A program made the position numbers and the translations under genes. Below the pieces are notes generated by a model that saw nothing but the letters and a program-made list of their open reading frames with translations, was not told the DNA's origin and made no database searches. Positions 1 to 8,059 of a stretch of DNA of 64,000 nucleotides are shown piece after piece; the stretch's first letter is position 1; each line of letters opens with the position of its first letter. Origin of the DNA: Chryseobacterium sp. OV279 (GTDB lineage Bacteria > Bacteroidota > Bacteroidia > Flavobacteriales > Weeksellaceae); contig NZ_FQUD01000006.1 in assembly GCF_900128945.1 (NCBI RefSeq), forward strand, positions 186,001-250,000, read 5' to 3'.

Positions 1-1713
1 GAAAGGACCATCATTTCCGATAGTTGTTTGTATTTCAGCAGAAGACAACATTGGTCTTTGTGCATTTTCATCTCTTACCGTTACTGCATAATGTAAAACT
101 CTTGGAATGTAAGATACCGTTTCCCAGTTTACGTTTGGATTATTGGCAGCACTTGTTTTATTGGTTAAAATCCCATTCATCACCAATGATAAGCTTGGGA
201 AATATCTTCTTCCGCTTGTTGTTCCAAAATAAGATCTTGTCAACGCTCCTTCTGTGTTATATCCCCATCCAGCGTCACCAGAGATTGAAGCTCCATCAGT
301 TACACTGTCATTTTGCTCCCATGTATATTTAATAGCATCACCCTGTGGATCTGTAGCAGAAGCATCAAGATAATAAGCCGTTCCTTTAGGAACAGTATAA
401 GCCGTAAGAGCACTAATTACAGGTGGTGTATTCACTGTAATTTCTTCTGAAGTACCACATGCAGGCTTGCCCTCCAGACTTGTAAGGATCTGATCTATGG
501 ACTTATAATGGAAATACGCGTCAGAATTTGACTGAACGTTATCATCCGTAATTCCAGCATATCCCATAATGGTAGTTCCACCTCCCGGTTCTACGTTTGC
601 ATTTGAACCTTCGGATTTATTGGAAAATGTGTGATTTCCTCCCAGCTGGTGGCCCATTTCGTGAGCTACATAATCTATATCAAATAAATCTCCACTTGGG
701 TTTGTATTTTGAGTAAAAGCAGAACCTTTAGCCAATGTAGTGGCAGTGGCAGGGTTTACACATGTAGATCCAATAGAACCGGCATTTCCGTTTCCACCGG
801 CCGCATTGAATACGTGTCCCATATCGTAATTATCATTACCCACCTGTGCAGTTAGCGTTTGCTGCAGGTTTAAGTTCAAACTTCCTGTAAAAGGGTCTGT
901 AGCAGCATCTGTATAAATAATATTTGGTAAATTCTGGATAATTGCTTTAATTCCAAAATCTTTTTCAAAAACTCCATTCACACGGGTCATCGTGTTGTTC
1001 ATTGCTACAAGAGCAGGAGCCTTTTTCTGATCTTCCGTTGCAGTAGCAGGTACCCCTGCCAAATTCATAAAATATTGTGTATATTCTCCTGTAACTGCAA
1101 GAGCCAGTCTGTAGGTTCTATACTTTGTGCTGGACGGTCTGTTGTTAATCCCCAGATTAGAAAGATTTTTTTTTCCGTTAGCTTCTAATGATTTGATGTC
1201 TTTCAGATTCTCTTCGTCTGTACTGCATTCAAAACCATGCGCCCCTGCGGTTCTTTTTGTTTTATAGAAAACACCATACGTTTTCTTATCTGTTGTAATA
1301 GGTTCAATGAACTGGAATACCCCATCTTTAATGATCATAGACTGCATCTCATTGGGAGAAGTACTGAATCTTACAAATTTGGATGGATCATCAATACCGG
1401 CACCTATGTAAGAACCCAGCTGAAATTTATCTGCCATAGATTTCTCCATAACAGGATCACTATACACTGCAAATTTTTCAATTTTCCCTTCTGCTGTAGG
1501 CAAGGAAATAATAACAGGTTTTGCATTCTTACCTGTTTCTACTGCATCTTTTAGAATGTTTCTAAGTGATGTAAGGTCTACTCTGTAAGAGTGTTTTACC
1601 TCAACTTCATTTCTGATTTGAGATGATTTCTGCGAAACAGGTTCCCATCTCTGTGCGTTGAAACTGGCTACACCGGCTGTCAATGCACAAACTAGTAAAA
1701 TTCTTTTTTTCAT
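1..1713 (-). CDS. Secreted reprolysin-like zinc metalloprotease (partial)
   Basis: The gene runs off the left edge of the window, so only the first 571 residues are visible. It starts at ATG 1711-1713 with a typical Sec signal peptide (MKKRILLVCALTAGVASFNAQ). The zinc site HEMGHQLGGNH (positions 631-663) has the HExxHxxGxxH pattern of metzincins, and the Met-turn IMGYAG follows near 560. This order matches the M12B/reprolysin-like peptidases that flavobacteria export, which often end in a T9SS sorting domain; here that end lies outside the window. It probably degrades extracellular protein. The next gene on the strand, prolyl oligopeptidase, ends at 1850 and is separated by a hairpin terminator, so the two are probably transcribed separately. 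The family call is firm; the substrate is unknown. Confidence 0.85.
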   Translation of the reverse strand, partial: MKKRILLVCALTAGVASFNAQRWEPVSQKSSQIRNEVEVKHSYRVDLTSLRNILKDAVETGKNAKPVIISLPTAEGKIEKFAVYSDPVMEKSMADKFQLGSYIGAGIDDPSKFVRFSTSPNEMQSMIIKDGVFQFIEPITTDKKTYGVFYKTKRTAGAHGFECSTDEENLKDIKSLEANGKKNLSNLGINNRPSSTKYRTYRLALAVTGEYTQYFMNLAGVPATATEDQKKAPALVAMNNTMTRVNGVFEKDFGIKAIIQNLPNIIYTDAATDPFTGSLNLNLQQTLTAQVGNDNYDMGHVFNAAGGNGNAGSIGSTCVNPATATTLAKGSAFTQNTNPSGDLFDIDYVAHEMGHQLGGNHTFSNKSEGSNANVEPGGGTTIMGYAGITDDNVQSNSDAYFHYKSIDQILTSLEGKPACGTSEEITVNTPPVISALTAYTVPKGTAYYLDASATDPQGDAIKYTWEQNDSVTDGASISGDAGWGYNTEGALTRSYFGTTSGRRYFPSLSLVMNGILTNKTSAANNPNVNWETVSYIPRVLHYAVTVRDENAQRPMLSSAEIQTTIGNDGPF

Positions 1714-1789
1714 AACTGAACTACATGAATAGAATTAATAAATTTTAAATATCCACAACAAAAATAGCAATTTATAACATAGTACAATC

Positions 1790-1826
1790 AAAAAAAATGG
1801 CTAATTTTAATAAAATTAGCCATTTT
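1790..1826 (-). terminator. Intrinsic terminator after prolyl oligopeptidase gene
   Basis: A perfect 16-bp inverted repeat (arms 1794-1809 and 1811-1826, one central base) is followed on the minus strand by a run of T. It lies 24 bases past the stop of the minus-strand prolyl oligopeptidase gene and upstream of the metalloprotease start. Confidence 0.75.
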
Positions 1827-1849
1827 GGTTTCTTTTTTGTTATTGATAA

Positions 1850-3952
1850 CTATTTATTAATTCCCATTTCATATAAAGCAAATGAAATAAGGTCCGCATT
1901 TTCACTGATCACCTGTTCAGTGGCTCTTCCCGCTCCATGACCTGCATTTTTCTCAATTCTTAGTAAAATAGGATTTTTGCATCCCTGTTTTTCCTGAAGC
2001 TCTGCTCCGAATTTGAATGAATGCGCAGGAACTACCCTATCATCATGATCGCTGGTAATGATCATTGTGGAAGGATAACAAGTTCCTTTTTTCACGTTGT
2101 GAACCGGAGAATAGGATTTAAGATATTCAAACATTTCCTTGCTGTCTTCCGCCGTTCCATAGTCATAAGACCAGCCAGCTCCAGCCGTGAACTTGTTGTA
2201 TCTCAGCATATCCAGAACGCCTACACCCGGGAAGGCTACTTTAGCAAGATCAGGACGCATCGTCATGGTAGCTCCTACAAGAAGCCCTCCGTTTGATCTT
2301 CCGGACAGCGCCATATATTCTTTTGAAGTATAGCCTTTCTTCTGTAAATATTCTCCTGCAGAAATGAAGTCTTCGAAAACATTTTTCTTTTGAGTCTTCG
2401 TACCCGCATCATGCCATTTTTTACCATATTCACCACCGCCTCTGATATTCGGTACGGCATAAATTCCTCCGTTTTCCATCCAGATGGCATTCACCACAGA
2501 GAATGAAGGCTGCAGGCTAATGTTGAACCCACCGTAAGAATAAAGGATGGTAGGGTTTTTACCGTTAAGCTTGGTTCCTTTTTTATAATTGATCATCATC
2601 GGAACTTTCGTACCGTCTTTTGAAGTATAGAATACCTGCTCAGAAACGTAATCATCCGGATTGAATTTTACTTTCGGCTTCTGATAAACTTCTGATTTTC
2701 CTGAATCTGCATTAAATTTATACGTGGTTCCCGGCGTGATGTAGTTACTGAAAGAGAAATACAGTTCTTTTTCCTCTTCTTTACCGCCAAAACCACCTAT
2801 ATTTCCTTTTCCCGGAAGTGTAATTTCTCTTACCAATTTTCCGGCTTTATCAAACTGTTTTACCTGATCGATAGCATCTACCATATAAGTAGCGAAGAAA
2901 TACCCGCCTCCGGAAGAGATCCCTAAAACATTCTCTGTTTGCGGAATAACATCTTTCCAGGTTTCAGGGGAAGGATTGGTAATGCTTGTTTTTACCAGAC
3001 GCATATTCGGAGCATCTTTATCCGTAAAGATAAAAAGATCATCTCCCTGTGTATCCACAATATTGACATTGATATCAAAGCCCTTATTGATCTGTACAAA
3101 ATCACCGCCTTTTTTCAGGTCTTTGATGTACAATTCGTTTCCATTGGTAGCATTGGCAGCAGAAATGATCAGGTATCTCTGATCTTCAGAAACACCGGCT
3201 CCAAGATATCTTCTAGGTGTTTTATCACCTCCGAAAATCAGTTGGTCTGCAGACTGTTTTGTTCCTAATTTATGGAAGAACACTTTATGTTTATCCGTCA
3301 TTCCGGAAAGTACCGTTCCTTCTTTTGGTTTATCGTAGCTTGAATAGTAGAATCCTTCATCACCCTGCCATGAAATGCCACTGAATTTTACATCAACAAG
3401 TGTTTCGTCGATCTGTTTTTTAGTGATGGCGTCGATGATGATGATCTTATTCCAGTCGCTTCCGCCTTCAGAAATAGAATAGGCAGCCAGGTTTCCTTTT
3501 TTGTTGAATGACAGATTGGAAAGTGAAGTGGTTCCTTTTTCTGAAAATTTATTCGGATCTAAAAATACTTCCGTTGCTTTGGTCTTATTGTTTGTTCTGT
3601 ATAGGACAGACTGCGCCTGAAGGCCGTCATTTTTATAATAGTAGGTGTAATCTCCCTCTTTGAAAGGTGCTGAAATTTTTTCGTAATTCCAGATATCTCT
3701 CAGCTGATCCTTGATCTTATTTCTGAATGGGATCTTAGACAGATAATTCTGGCTGTAGGCTACTTCATCATCTACCCATTTTTTTGTAGCATCAGAATCA
3801 TTTTCAAGATCTCTGAAAGGGTCAGCCACAGCGGTACCGAAATAGGTATCTGTCTGACTTCCTTTTATGGCATTAGGATAATTCATTTTTTGAGCATAAA
3901 AAGTTGCTGAAAAGAGGACTCCAGCAGTTAATAAAAGAGGTTTAAAATTCAT
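1850..3952 (-). CDS. Prolyl oligopeptidase (S9A family), exported
   Basis: This 700-residue protein has the S9A layout: an N-terminal beta-propeller and a C-terminal alpha/beta hydrolase. The nucleophile is in GRSNGG (Ser near residue 552), the Asp in DHDDRVV (near 636) and the His in NAGHGAG (near 671). Enzymes of this family cut short peptides after proline. The N-terminus MNFKPLLLTAGVLFSATFYAQ looks like a signal peptide, so it likely acts in the periplasm. The reading frame can be extended six codons to a TTG (3970), but I chose ATG 3950-3952 because it begins the signal peptide cleanly. Length agrees with bacterial prolyl oligopeptidases of about 700 residues. A terminator follows the stop. 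Confidence 0.92.
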   Translation of the reverse strand: MNFKPLLLTAGVLFSATFYAQKMNYPNAIKGSQTDTYFGTAVADPFRDLENDSDATKKWVDDEVAYSQNYLSKIPFRNKIKDQLRDIWNYEKISAPFKEGDYTYYYKNDGLQAQSVLYRTNNKTKATEVFLDPNKFSEKGTTSLSNLSFNKKGNLAAYSISEGGSDWNKIIIIDAITKKQIDETLVDVKFSGISWQGDEGFYYSSYDKPKEGTVLSGMTDKHKVFFHKLGTKQSADQLIFGGDKTPRRYLGAGVSEDQRYLIISAANATNGNELYIKDLKKGGDFVQINKGFDINVNIVDTQGDDLFIFTDKDAPNMRLVKTSITNPSPETWKDVIPQTENVLGISSGGGYFFATYMVDAIDQVKQFDKAGKLVREITLPGKGNIGGFGGKEEEKELYFSFSNYITPGTTYKFNADSGKSEVYQKPKVKFNPDDYVSEQVFYTSKDGTKVPMMINYKKGTKLNGKNPTILYSYGGFNISLQPSFSVVNAIWMENGGIYAVPNIRGGGEYGKKWHDAGTKTQKKNVFEDFISAGEYLQKKGYTSKEYMALSGRSNGGLLVGATMTMRPDLAKVAFPGVGVLDMLRYNKFTAGAGWSYDYGTAEDSKEMFEYLKSYSPVHNVKKGTCYPSTMIITSDHDDRVVPAHSFKFGAELQEKQGCKNPILLRIEKNAGHGAGRATEQVISENADLISFALYEMGINK

Positions 3953-3989
3953 AATCAAGGGTTTTATCAAAAATACATAAAGTATATGA

Positions 3990-4021
3990 AATAAAAAAAG
4001 CCCTGAAATCAGAGCTTTTAG
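3990..4021 (-). terminator. Terminator after exported paralog gene
   Basis: A stem of the form AAAAGCTCTGA / TCAGGGCTTTT read on the minus strand is followed by T residues, 25 bases downstream of the stop at 4046. Confidence 0.6.
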
Positions 4022-4045
4022 TATAGAAATATTTTCTACAGTTCG

Positions 4046-4720
4046 TTATTTAGACCCGAAACTTTCAAAGTAGAAATCAGTTAATCCTGAAACTATTTCA
4101 TCAGGACTCCCATTCCAATAGTATGTTTTTCCACCTTCATTCAGCTGATACAGGCTAAACTTCTGGTCGGTAACTACCGTTTTATCGGCATTTTTGAAAT
4201 CTCTTACACTTTGAACCAGGTATTTTTTCAACTCTTCAGGCTTAACATTTTTAATATCACCAGGTGGAATATCGGAAAATTTCGCAGGAACCCTGAAACT
4301 TACGTAAAAATTTACCTCAGCAATTTTCTGATCTTCTACATGTTCATTCTGTACTATTTTTACATCTTTAACGGTGAGCTTTCCTTTCTTGAAATTCTCC
4401 ATCATTGCACTAAAGTATGCTTCTGCTTCTTTTCTGCACGCATCGGCAGTTTCTTTGGGAAAAACAGATAAAAAATGATCTGTGCTTTCTTTCATCATTT
4501 CCAGCGAAACGGTATTAAAATCAACCTGATAAGCCGTTTCACCTTCTACGGTTGGCCTTAAATAATCATTCAACTTGTTCAGGACAGCAGTATCGTTATT
4601 CACGAAAGTACCAAAGTACATTTCAAAGACTTCAGAAGGTTTTTTCACCTCAGTCTGAGCCATCAGATTCTGACTTAGAACGGCCAACATCAGTAGTATG
4701 ATGATTTTAAAATTTTTCAT
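4046..4720 (-). CDS. Exported protein of unknown function, paralog A
   Basis: This 224-residue protein starts with a clear signal peptide (MKNFKIIILLMLAVLSQNLMAQ). I do not recognise a named domain. It is clearly homologous to the gene immediately upstream at 4739-5410: both have the opening motif VFxMYFxTFV, a single conserved Cys in CRxEAxxYFSA, and a C-terminal TYYWNGxPxE(I/L)V block. The two are separated by 18 bases in the same direction, which indicates a tandem duplication and one transcript. The mature part is soluble and alternates helix-like and strand-like stretches. It is probably periplasmic or outer-membrane associated; no function can be assigned. Confidence 0.75.
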   Translation of the reverse strand: MKNFKIIILLMLAVLSQNLMAQTEVKKPSEVFEMYFGTFVNNDTAVLNKLNDYLRPTVEGETAYQVDFNTVSLEMMKESTDHFLSVFPKETADACRKEAEAYFSAMMENFKKGKLTVKDVKIVQNEHVEDQKIAEVNFYVSFRVPAKFSDIPPGDIKNVKPEELKKYLVQSVRDFKNADKTVVTDQKFSLYQLNEGGKTYYWNGSPDEIVSGLTDFYFESFGSK

Positions 4721-4738
4721 ATTGATATTTTGTTTTTT

Positions 4739-5410
4739 TTAATGATTTAAGGTTTTAAAATAGGACTCATTCAGCTTCCAGACTAATTCCTGCGGGCCGC
4801 CGTTCCAGTAATAGGTGTTTCCTTCTTTTTTAACCTGATAAAGTTTAAAAACCTGTTGTACCGTCGTTTTCTTCTCTGATTTTGCAAAAGCTTTCGTTTT
4901 GTTTTTCAAATAGCTCTTCAAATCTTCTGCCGTCATTTTTTTGGCCTCTTCAAGTTTTAATGCAGAAACGTTTGTCGGAACAGGAAAGCTGAGATCCACA
5001 CTAAGTTCTGTCACCCAACTGTTATCAGCATATTCATTTTTGACCTCCTTCGTATTTTTTACAACGTATCCCGTGTTCCTTAAATTGTTTAAAAGAGCAC
5101 TGAAATATTCTCCCGCTTCTGCCCTGCATCCGGCCGCCGTTTCTTTTGGAAGATGGGCAAGGAAGCTTCCGGTAAGATTTTGAACCTCATCATTAAAAGA
5201 TTTGTTCATGTCTATTGTATACGTATTTTCCGCTCCGAGGAATGGCACAAGATATTCATTAAGCTGTTGAAGCGCACGCTCATCCTGTTTTACAAAAGTA
5301 TTAAAATACATCCCGAATACCTGCTCCGGTTTCAGAGCATCAGCTTGTGCAGACAGATTCTGAATACAGAACAGCAACATCAGTAATACAATTCTCATCG
5401 TTCCTTTCAT
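4739..5410 (-). CDS. Exported protein of unknown function, paralog B
   Basis: This is the 223-residue partner of the gene at 4046-4720, first in the pair. The signal peptide is MKGTMRIVLLMLLFCIQNLSAQ; an alternative start at Met5 would also leave a usable signal peptide. It shares VFGMYFNTFV, the single mature Cys in CRAEAGEYFSA, and NTYYWNGGPQELV with its paralog, but the two have diverged clearly, so the duplication is not recent. The prfA gene lies upstream with a terminator between, so the pair is its own transcription unit. Function is unknown. Confidence 0.75.
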   Translation of the reverse strand: MKGTMRIVLLMLLFCIQNLSAQADALKPEQVFGMYFNTFVKQDERALQQLNEYLVPFLGAENTYTIDMNKSFNDEVQNLTGSFLAHLPKETAAGCRAEAGEYFSALLNNLRNTGYVVKNTKEVKNEYADNSWVTELSVDLSFPVPTNVSALKLEEAKKMTAEDLKSYLKNKTKAFAKSEKKTTVQQVFKLYQVKKEGNTYYWNGGPQELVWKLNESYFKTLNH

Positions 5411-5440
5411 AGTGTAGTTTTTTAATATGCTGAATTTAAA

Positions 5441-5470
5441 GCAAAAAAAAGCTCTTGAAATTCAAGAGCC
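5441..5470 (-). terminator. Terminator after prfA
   Basis: On the minus strand GCTCTTGAA and TTCAAGAGC form a stem followed by eight T residues, 19 bases past the prfA stop. Confidence 0.8.
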
Positions 5471-5488
5471 TGATTGATATATCTGTTT

Positions 5489-6574
5489 TTAATAGTTTTC
5501 TTCTTCTCCCTTCATTTTCTCTGCGTTTTCCGCCATGATCACGGCATCAATCATTTCAGAGATATCTCCATTCATATAAGCGTCCAGATTATACATGGAT
5601 TTGTTGATCCTGTGATCTGTCACCCTTCCCTGAGGATAGTTGTAGGTTTTGATCTTTGCAGAACGGTCACCGGTAGAAACCATTGATTTACGCTGTGCTG
5701 CAATATCACCCTGAACTTTCTGCAATTCGATGTCGTATAGTTTGGTTCTCAACATTTCCATTGCCAGTTCACGGTTAGCCAGCTGGGAACGTGCCTGCTG
5801 ACATACAACCACCATTCCTGAAGGTTTGTGCGTCAGCTGAACTTTCGTTTCAACCTTGTTTACGTTCTGACCTCCGGCTCCACCTGAACGGGATGTCTGC
5901 ATTTCAATATCGGCAGGATTCAGTTCGAAATCCACTTCTTCAGCTTCCGGTAATACAGCAATTGTGATGGCAGAAGTATGAACTCTACCCTGAGATTCTG
6001 TTTCAGGAACACGCTGTACACGGTGAACTCCGGACTCGAATTTCATAATTCCGTAAACGCCTTCTCCTTCCACCTTCATGATGAGTTCTTTGTAGCCTTT
6101 TGCCGCTTCATTAGAATCCGTTACTTCATGTCTCCAGCCTTTTGTTTTGAAGTACATGCTGTACATCCTGTAAACATCTTCTACAAAAATAGCTGCTTCA
6201 TCACCACCGGTACCGGCACGTAATTCCACAATGATGTTTTTGTCGTCTGCAGGATCTTTAGGAATCAGTAAAACTTTCAGTTCTTCTTCCAGTCCGGGAA
6301 GTTTAGCCTGAGCTTCCATTTTTTCTTCTTTCGCAAGATCTACAAGGTCTCTGTCTGAGCCATCAGCGATGATTTCATCAGATTCTGCAATATTATCTAA
6401 AGCACCTTTATACTGATCGTACACTCTTACAATCTTTCCCAAATCACTGTATTCTTTGTTCAGAGAAGAATATTTTTTTTGATCTGAAATGATATCAGGC
6501 TGTATAATAAGGTCTGCAACCTCATTATATCTTTGTTTAATAGCTTCTAGTTTTGGAATTAATGATTTAGACAT
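5489..6574 (-). CDS. prfA: Peptide chain release factor 1
   Basis: This 361-residue class I release factor ends translation at UAA and UAG. The GGQ motif that triggers peptidyl-tRNA hydrolysis is in GGAGGQNVNKVET (near residue 233). The stop-codon recognition tripeptide is PET in RVPETESQGRVHTS, the PxT form of RF1 rather than the SPF of RF2. Length matches RF1 (about 360). The TAnnTTTG-type box TATCTTTG lies on the minus strand at 6594-6601, about 20 bases before the start, and probably drives it. A terminator follows. Confidence 0.97.
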   Translation of the reverse strand: MSKSLIPKLEAIKQRYNEVADLIIQPDIISDQKKYSSLNKEYSDLGKIVRVYDQYKGALDNIAESDEIIADGSDRDLVDLAKEEKMEAQAKLPGLEEELKVLLIPKDPADDKNIIVELRAGTGGDEAAIFVEDVYRMYSMYFKTKGWRHEVTDSNEAAKGYKELIMKVEGEGVYGIMKFESGVHRVQRVPETESQGRVHTSAITIAVLPEAEEVDFELNPADIEMQTSRSGGAGGQNVNKVETKVQLTHKPSGMVVVCQQARSQLANRELAMEMLRTKLYDIELQKVQGDIAAQRKSMVSTGDRSAKIKTYNYPQGRVTDHRINKSMYNLDAYMNGDISEMIDAVIMAENAEKMKGEEENY

Positions 6575-6593
6575 TCTGCAATTTTTGAGAGTG

Positions 6594-6601
6594 CAAAGAT
6601 A
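6594..6601 (-). promoter_or_regulatory. Probable -7 box of prfA promoter
   Basis: TATCTTTG on the minus strand matches the Bacteroidota -7 consensus TAnnTTTG about 20 bases upstream of the prfA ATG. No well-spaced -33 TTG is evident. Confidence 0.45.
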
Positions 6602-6750
6602 AGAATTATTAATTCAAATTAAAATTCCTTTATACAATCAAATCAGCATAATTTTTTGAACCATTTAGGTTTATGATATTTTTAAGATAATTAAATGCCG
6701 TTTTAGCTTAAAATTCCACTAAAAGACAAATACCTTGTTCTATTGAATCA

Positions 6751-8052
6751 TTATTCAGAGGGCTTTTTAAAAAACTTTTTATCCACAACATATAAAACAA
6801 GTCCAAACGCTACAATCCCCAGTCCTATGATGCTTTCTTTAGGATTATGGATGAGGGTAAAATAGAGGATATAGATACTGAAAAGCAGAAAAACGGCAGG
6901 AAATATATAGAACAGATTGGATTTAAAAATTTTCCGCTGATCTTTTTTAAGAAAGAAAACCGTAGAAATAGAGAGACTGGCGAATAGTTGCAGAATAAAT
7001 GCGGTATAGACAAAAATCTCTTTAAAGCTTCCCGTCAGGATAATCACCGAAGCAATCACCGCATGGGCAAAAATGGCTCTCACCGGAATACCTTTTTTAT
7101 TATTGACTGCCAGTGATCTCCATAAATGATTTTCCCTTGCAAACGCCTGCGTCAGCCTCGATCCGACCCATAAATAACCACTGATCGTCGCAATCAGTTG
7201 CAGGGCAATAAAAATGTTGACGATTTTCCCGAAACCGATTCCCAGCATATTACCCGCTGCTTCGCCCATCACATCTTCTTTTCCGGCCATCTGGCTTACA
7301 GGCGCATGTTTCAGCATGATAAAATTGACCAGCAGATAACTTACCGTTACGAAAACTGTTCCCACAATCAAAGCTCTGGGAAGGTTCTTCTGAACGTCTT
7401 TTATTTCTCCCGCAATGTATGAGGCGGAATTCCAACCGGTATAGGAATAGGTGACAAAAACCAGCGAAGTCGCAAAAGCGGGAAGCATGATTTCATCCTG
7501 CCAGCTGTTTCCAAATTCCAGACTGTTTCCTGCCGCGGACTCCGGAAGTACCACGCCAAGGATGACGAGAACAATGATAAAAGCAATTTTGATAAAGGTG
7601 AAAAAGTTATGAAACCTACTGGAAGTCTTGAGGCTGAATGATAACGTCGCAGCCACCAGAAATATGAATCCGATCGCAAAACCGTTTCCAAAGGTGTAAT
7701 TAAAAGCTGATAGGTATTTTGACATCGCCAGGGCAGCCAGAGCTACCGGTGCAGAAAACCCGATAATCAGAGAGATCCAGCTGACCAGATACCCGAAAAC
7801 AGGATGATAAGTTTCTTTGAGATAGATATAATCCCCTCCGTTTCCTTTGAAATAGGATCCAAGCTCCGCGTAGCAAAATGCCCCGAACAAAGCGAGAATC
7901 CCGCCAATGATCCACAACAGGAAAATGCTGTAGGTATTGGTAATATCAGACAGCTGAAAACCTAAAGTCGTAAATATCCCCGTCCCAATCATATTGGAAA
8001 CGACGATAGCAGCAGCGGTTTTCCAGCCGATCTGGTGTGTAGCAGTACTCAT
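6751..8052 (-). CDS. APC-family amino acid permease
   Basis: This 433-residue protein has about twelve hydrophobic segments and the APC opening pattern GWKTAAAIVVSNMIGTGIF, where GTGIF is the substrate-binding unwound helix 1. The frame is open 45 codons further up, but that extension runs back into the upstream receptor gene in another frame and is not membrane-like; ATG 8050-8052 fits the family and sits 7 bases after the receptor stop. It is therefore in one operon with the TonB-dependent receptor at 8060-10480, downstream of a SAM-I riboswitch. From that context I infer uptake of methionine or a related sulfur compound across the inner membrane; the sequence alone does not fix the substrate. 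Confidence 0.88.
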   Translation of the reverse strand: MSTATHQIGWKTAAAIVVSNMIGTGIFTTLGFQLSDITNTYSIFLLWIIGGILALFGAFCYAELGSYFKGNGGDYIYLKETYHPVFGYLVSWISLIIGFSAPVALAALAMSKYLSAFNYTFGNGFAIGFIFLVAATLSFSLKTSSRFHNFFTFIKIAFIIVLVILGVVLPESAAGNSLEFGNSWQDEIMLPAFATSLVFVTYSYTGWNSASYIAGEIKDVQKNLPRALIVGTVFVTVSYLLVNFIMLKHAPVSQMAGKEDVMGEAAGNMLGIGFGKIVNIFIALQLIATISGYLWVGSRLTQAFARENHLWRSLAVNNKKGIPVRAIFAHAVIASVIILTGSFKEIFVYTAFILQLFASLSISTVFFLKKDQRKIFKSNLFYIFPAVFLLFSIYILYFTLIHNPKESIIGLGIVAFGLVLYVVDKKFFKKPSE

Positions 8053-8059
8053 TGATCTG

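Noticed and set aside
2021..3268. Several plus-strand ORFs of 60-110 codons inside the prolyl oligopeptidase gene
   Set aside because: They are antisense shadows of a strongly supported gene, with no signal peptide, domain or start context of their own.
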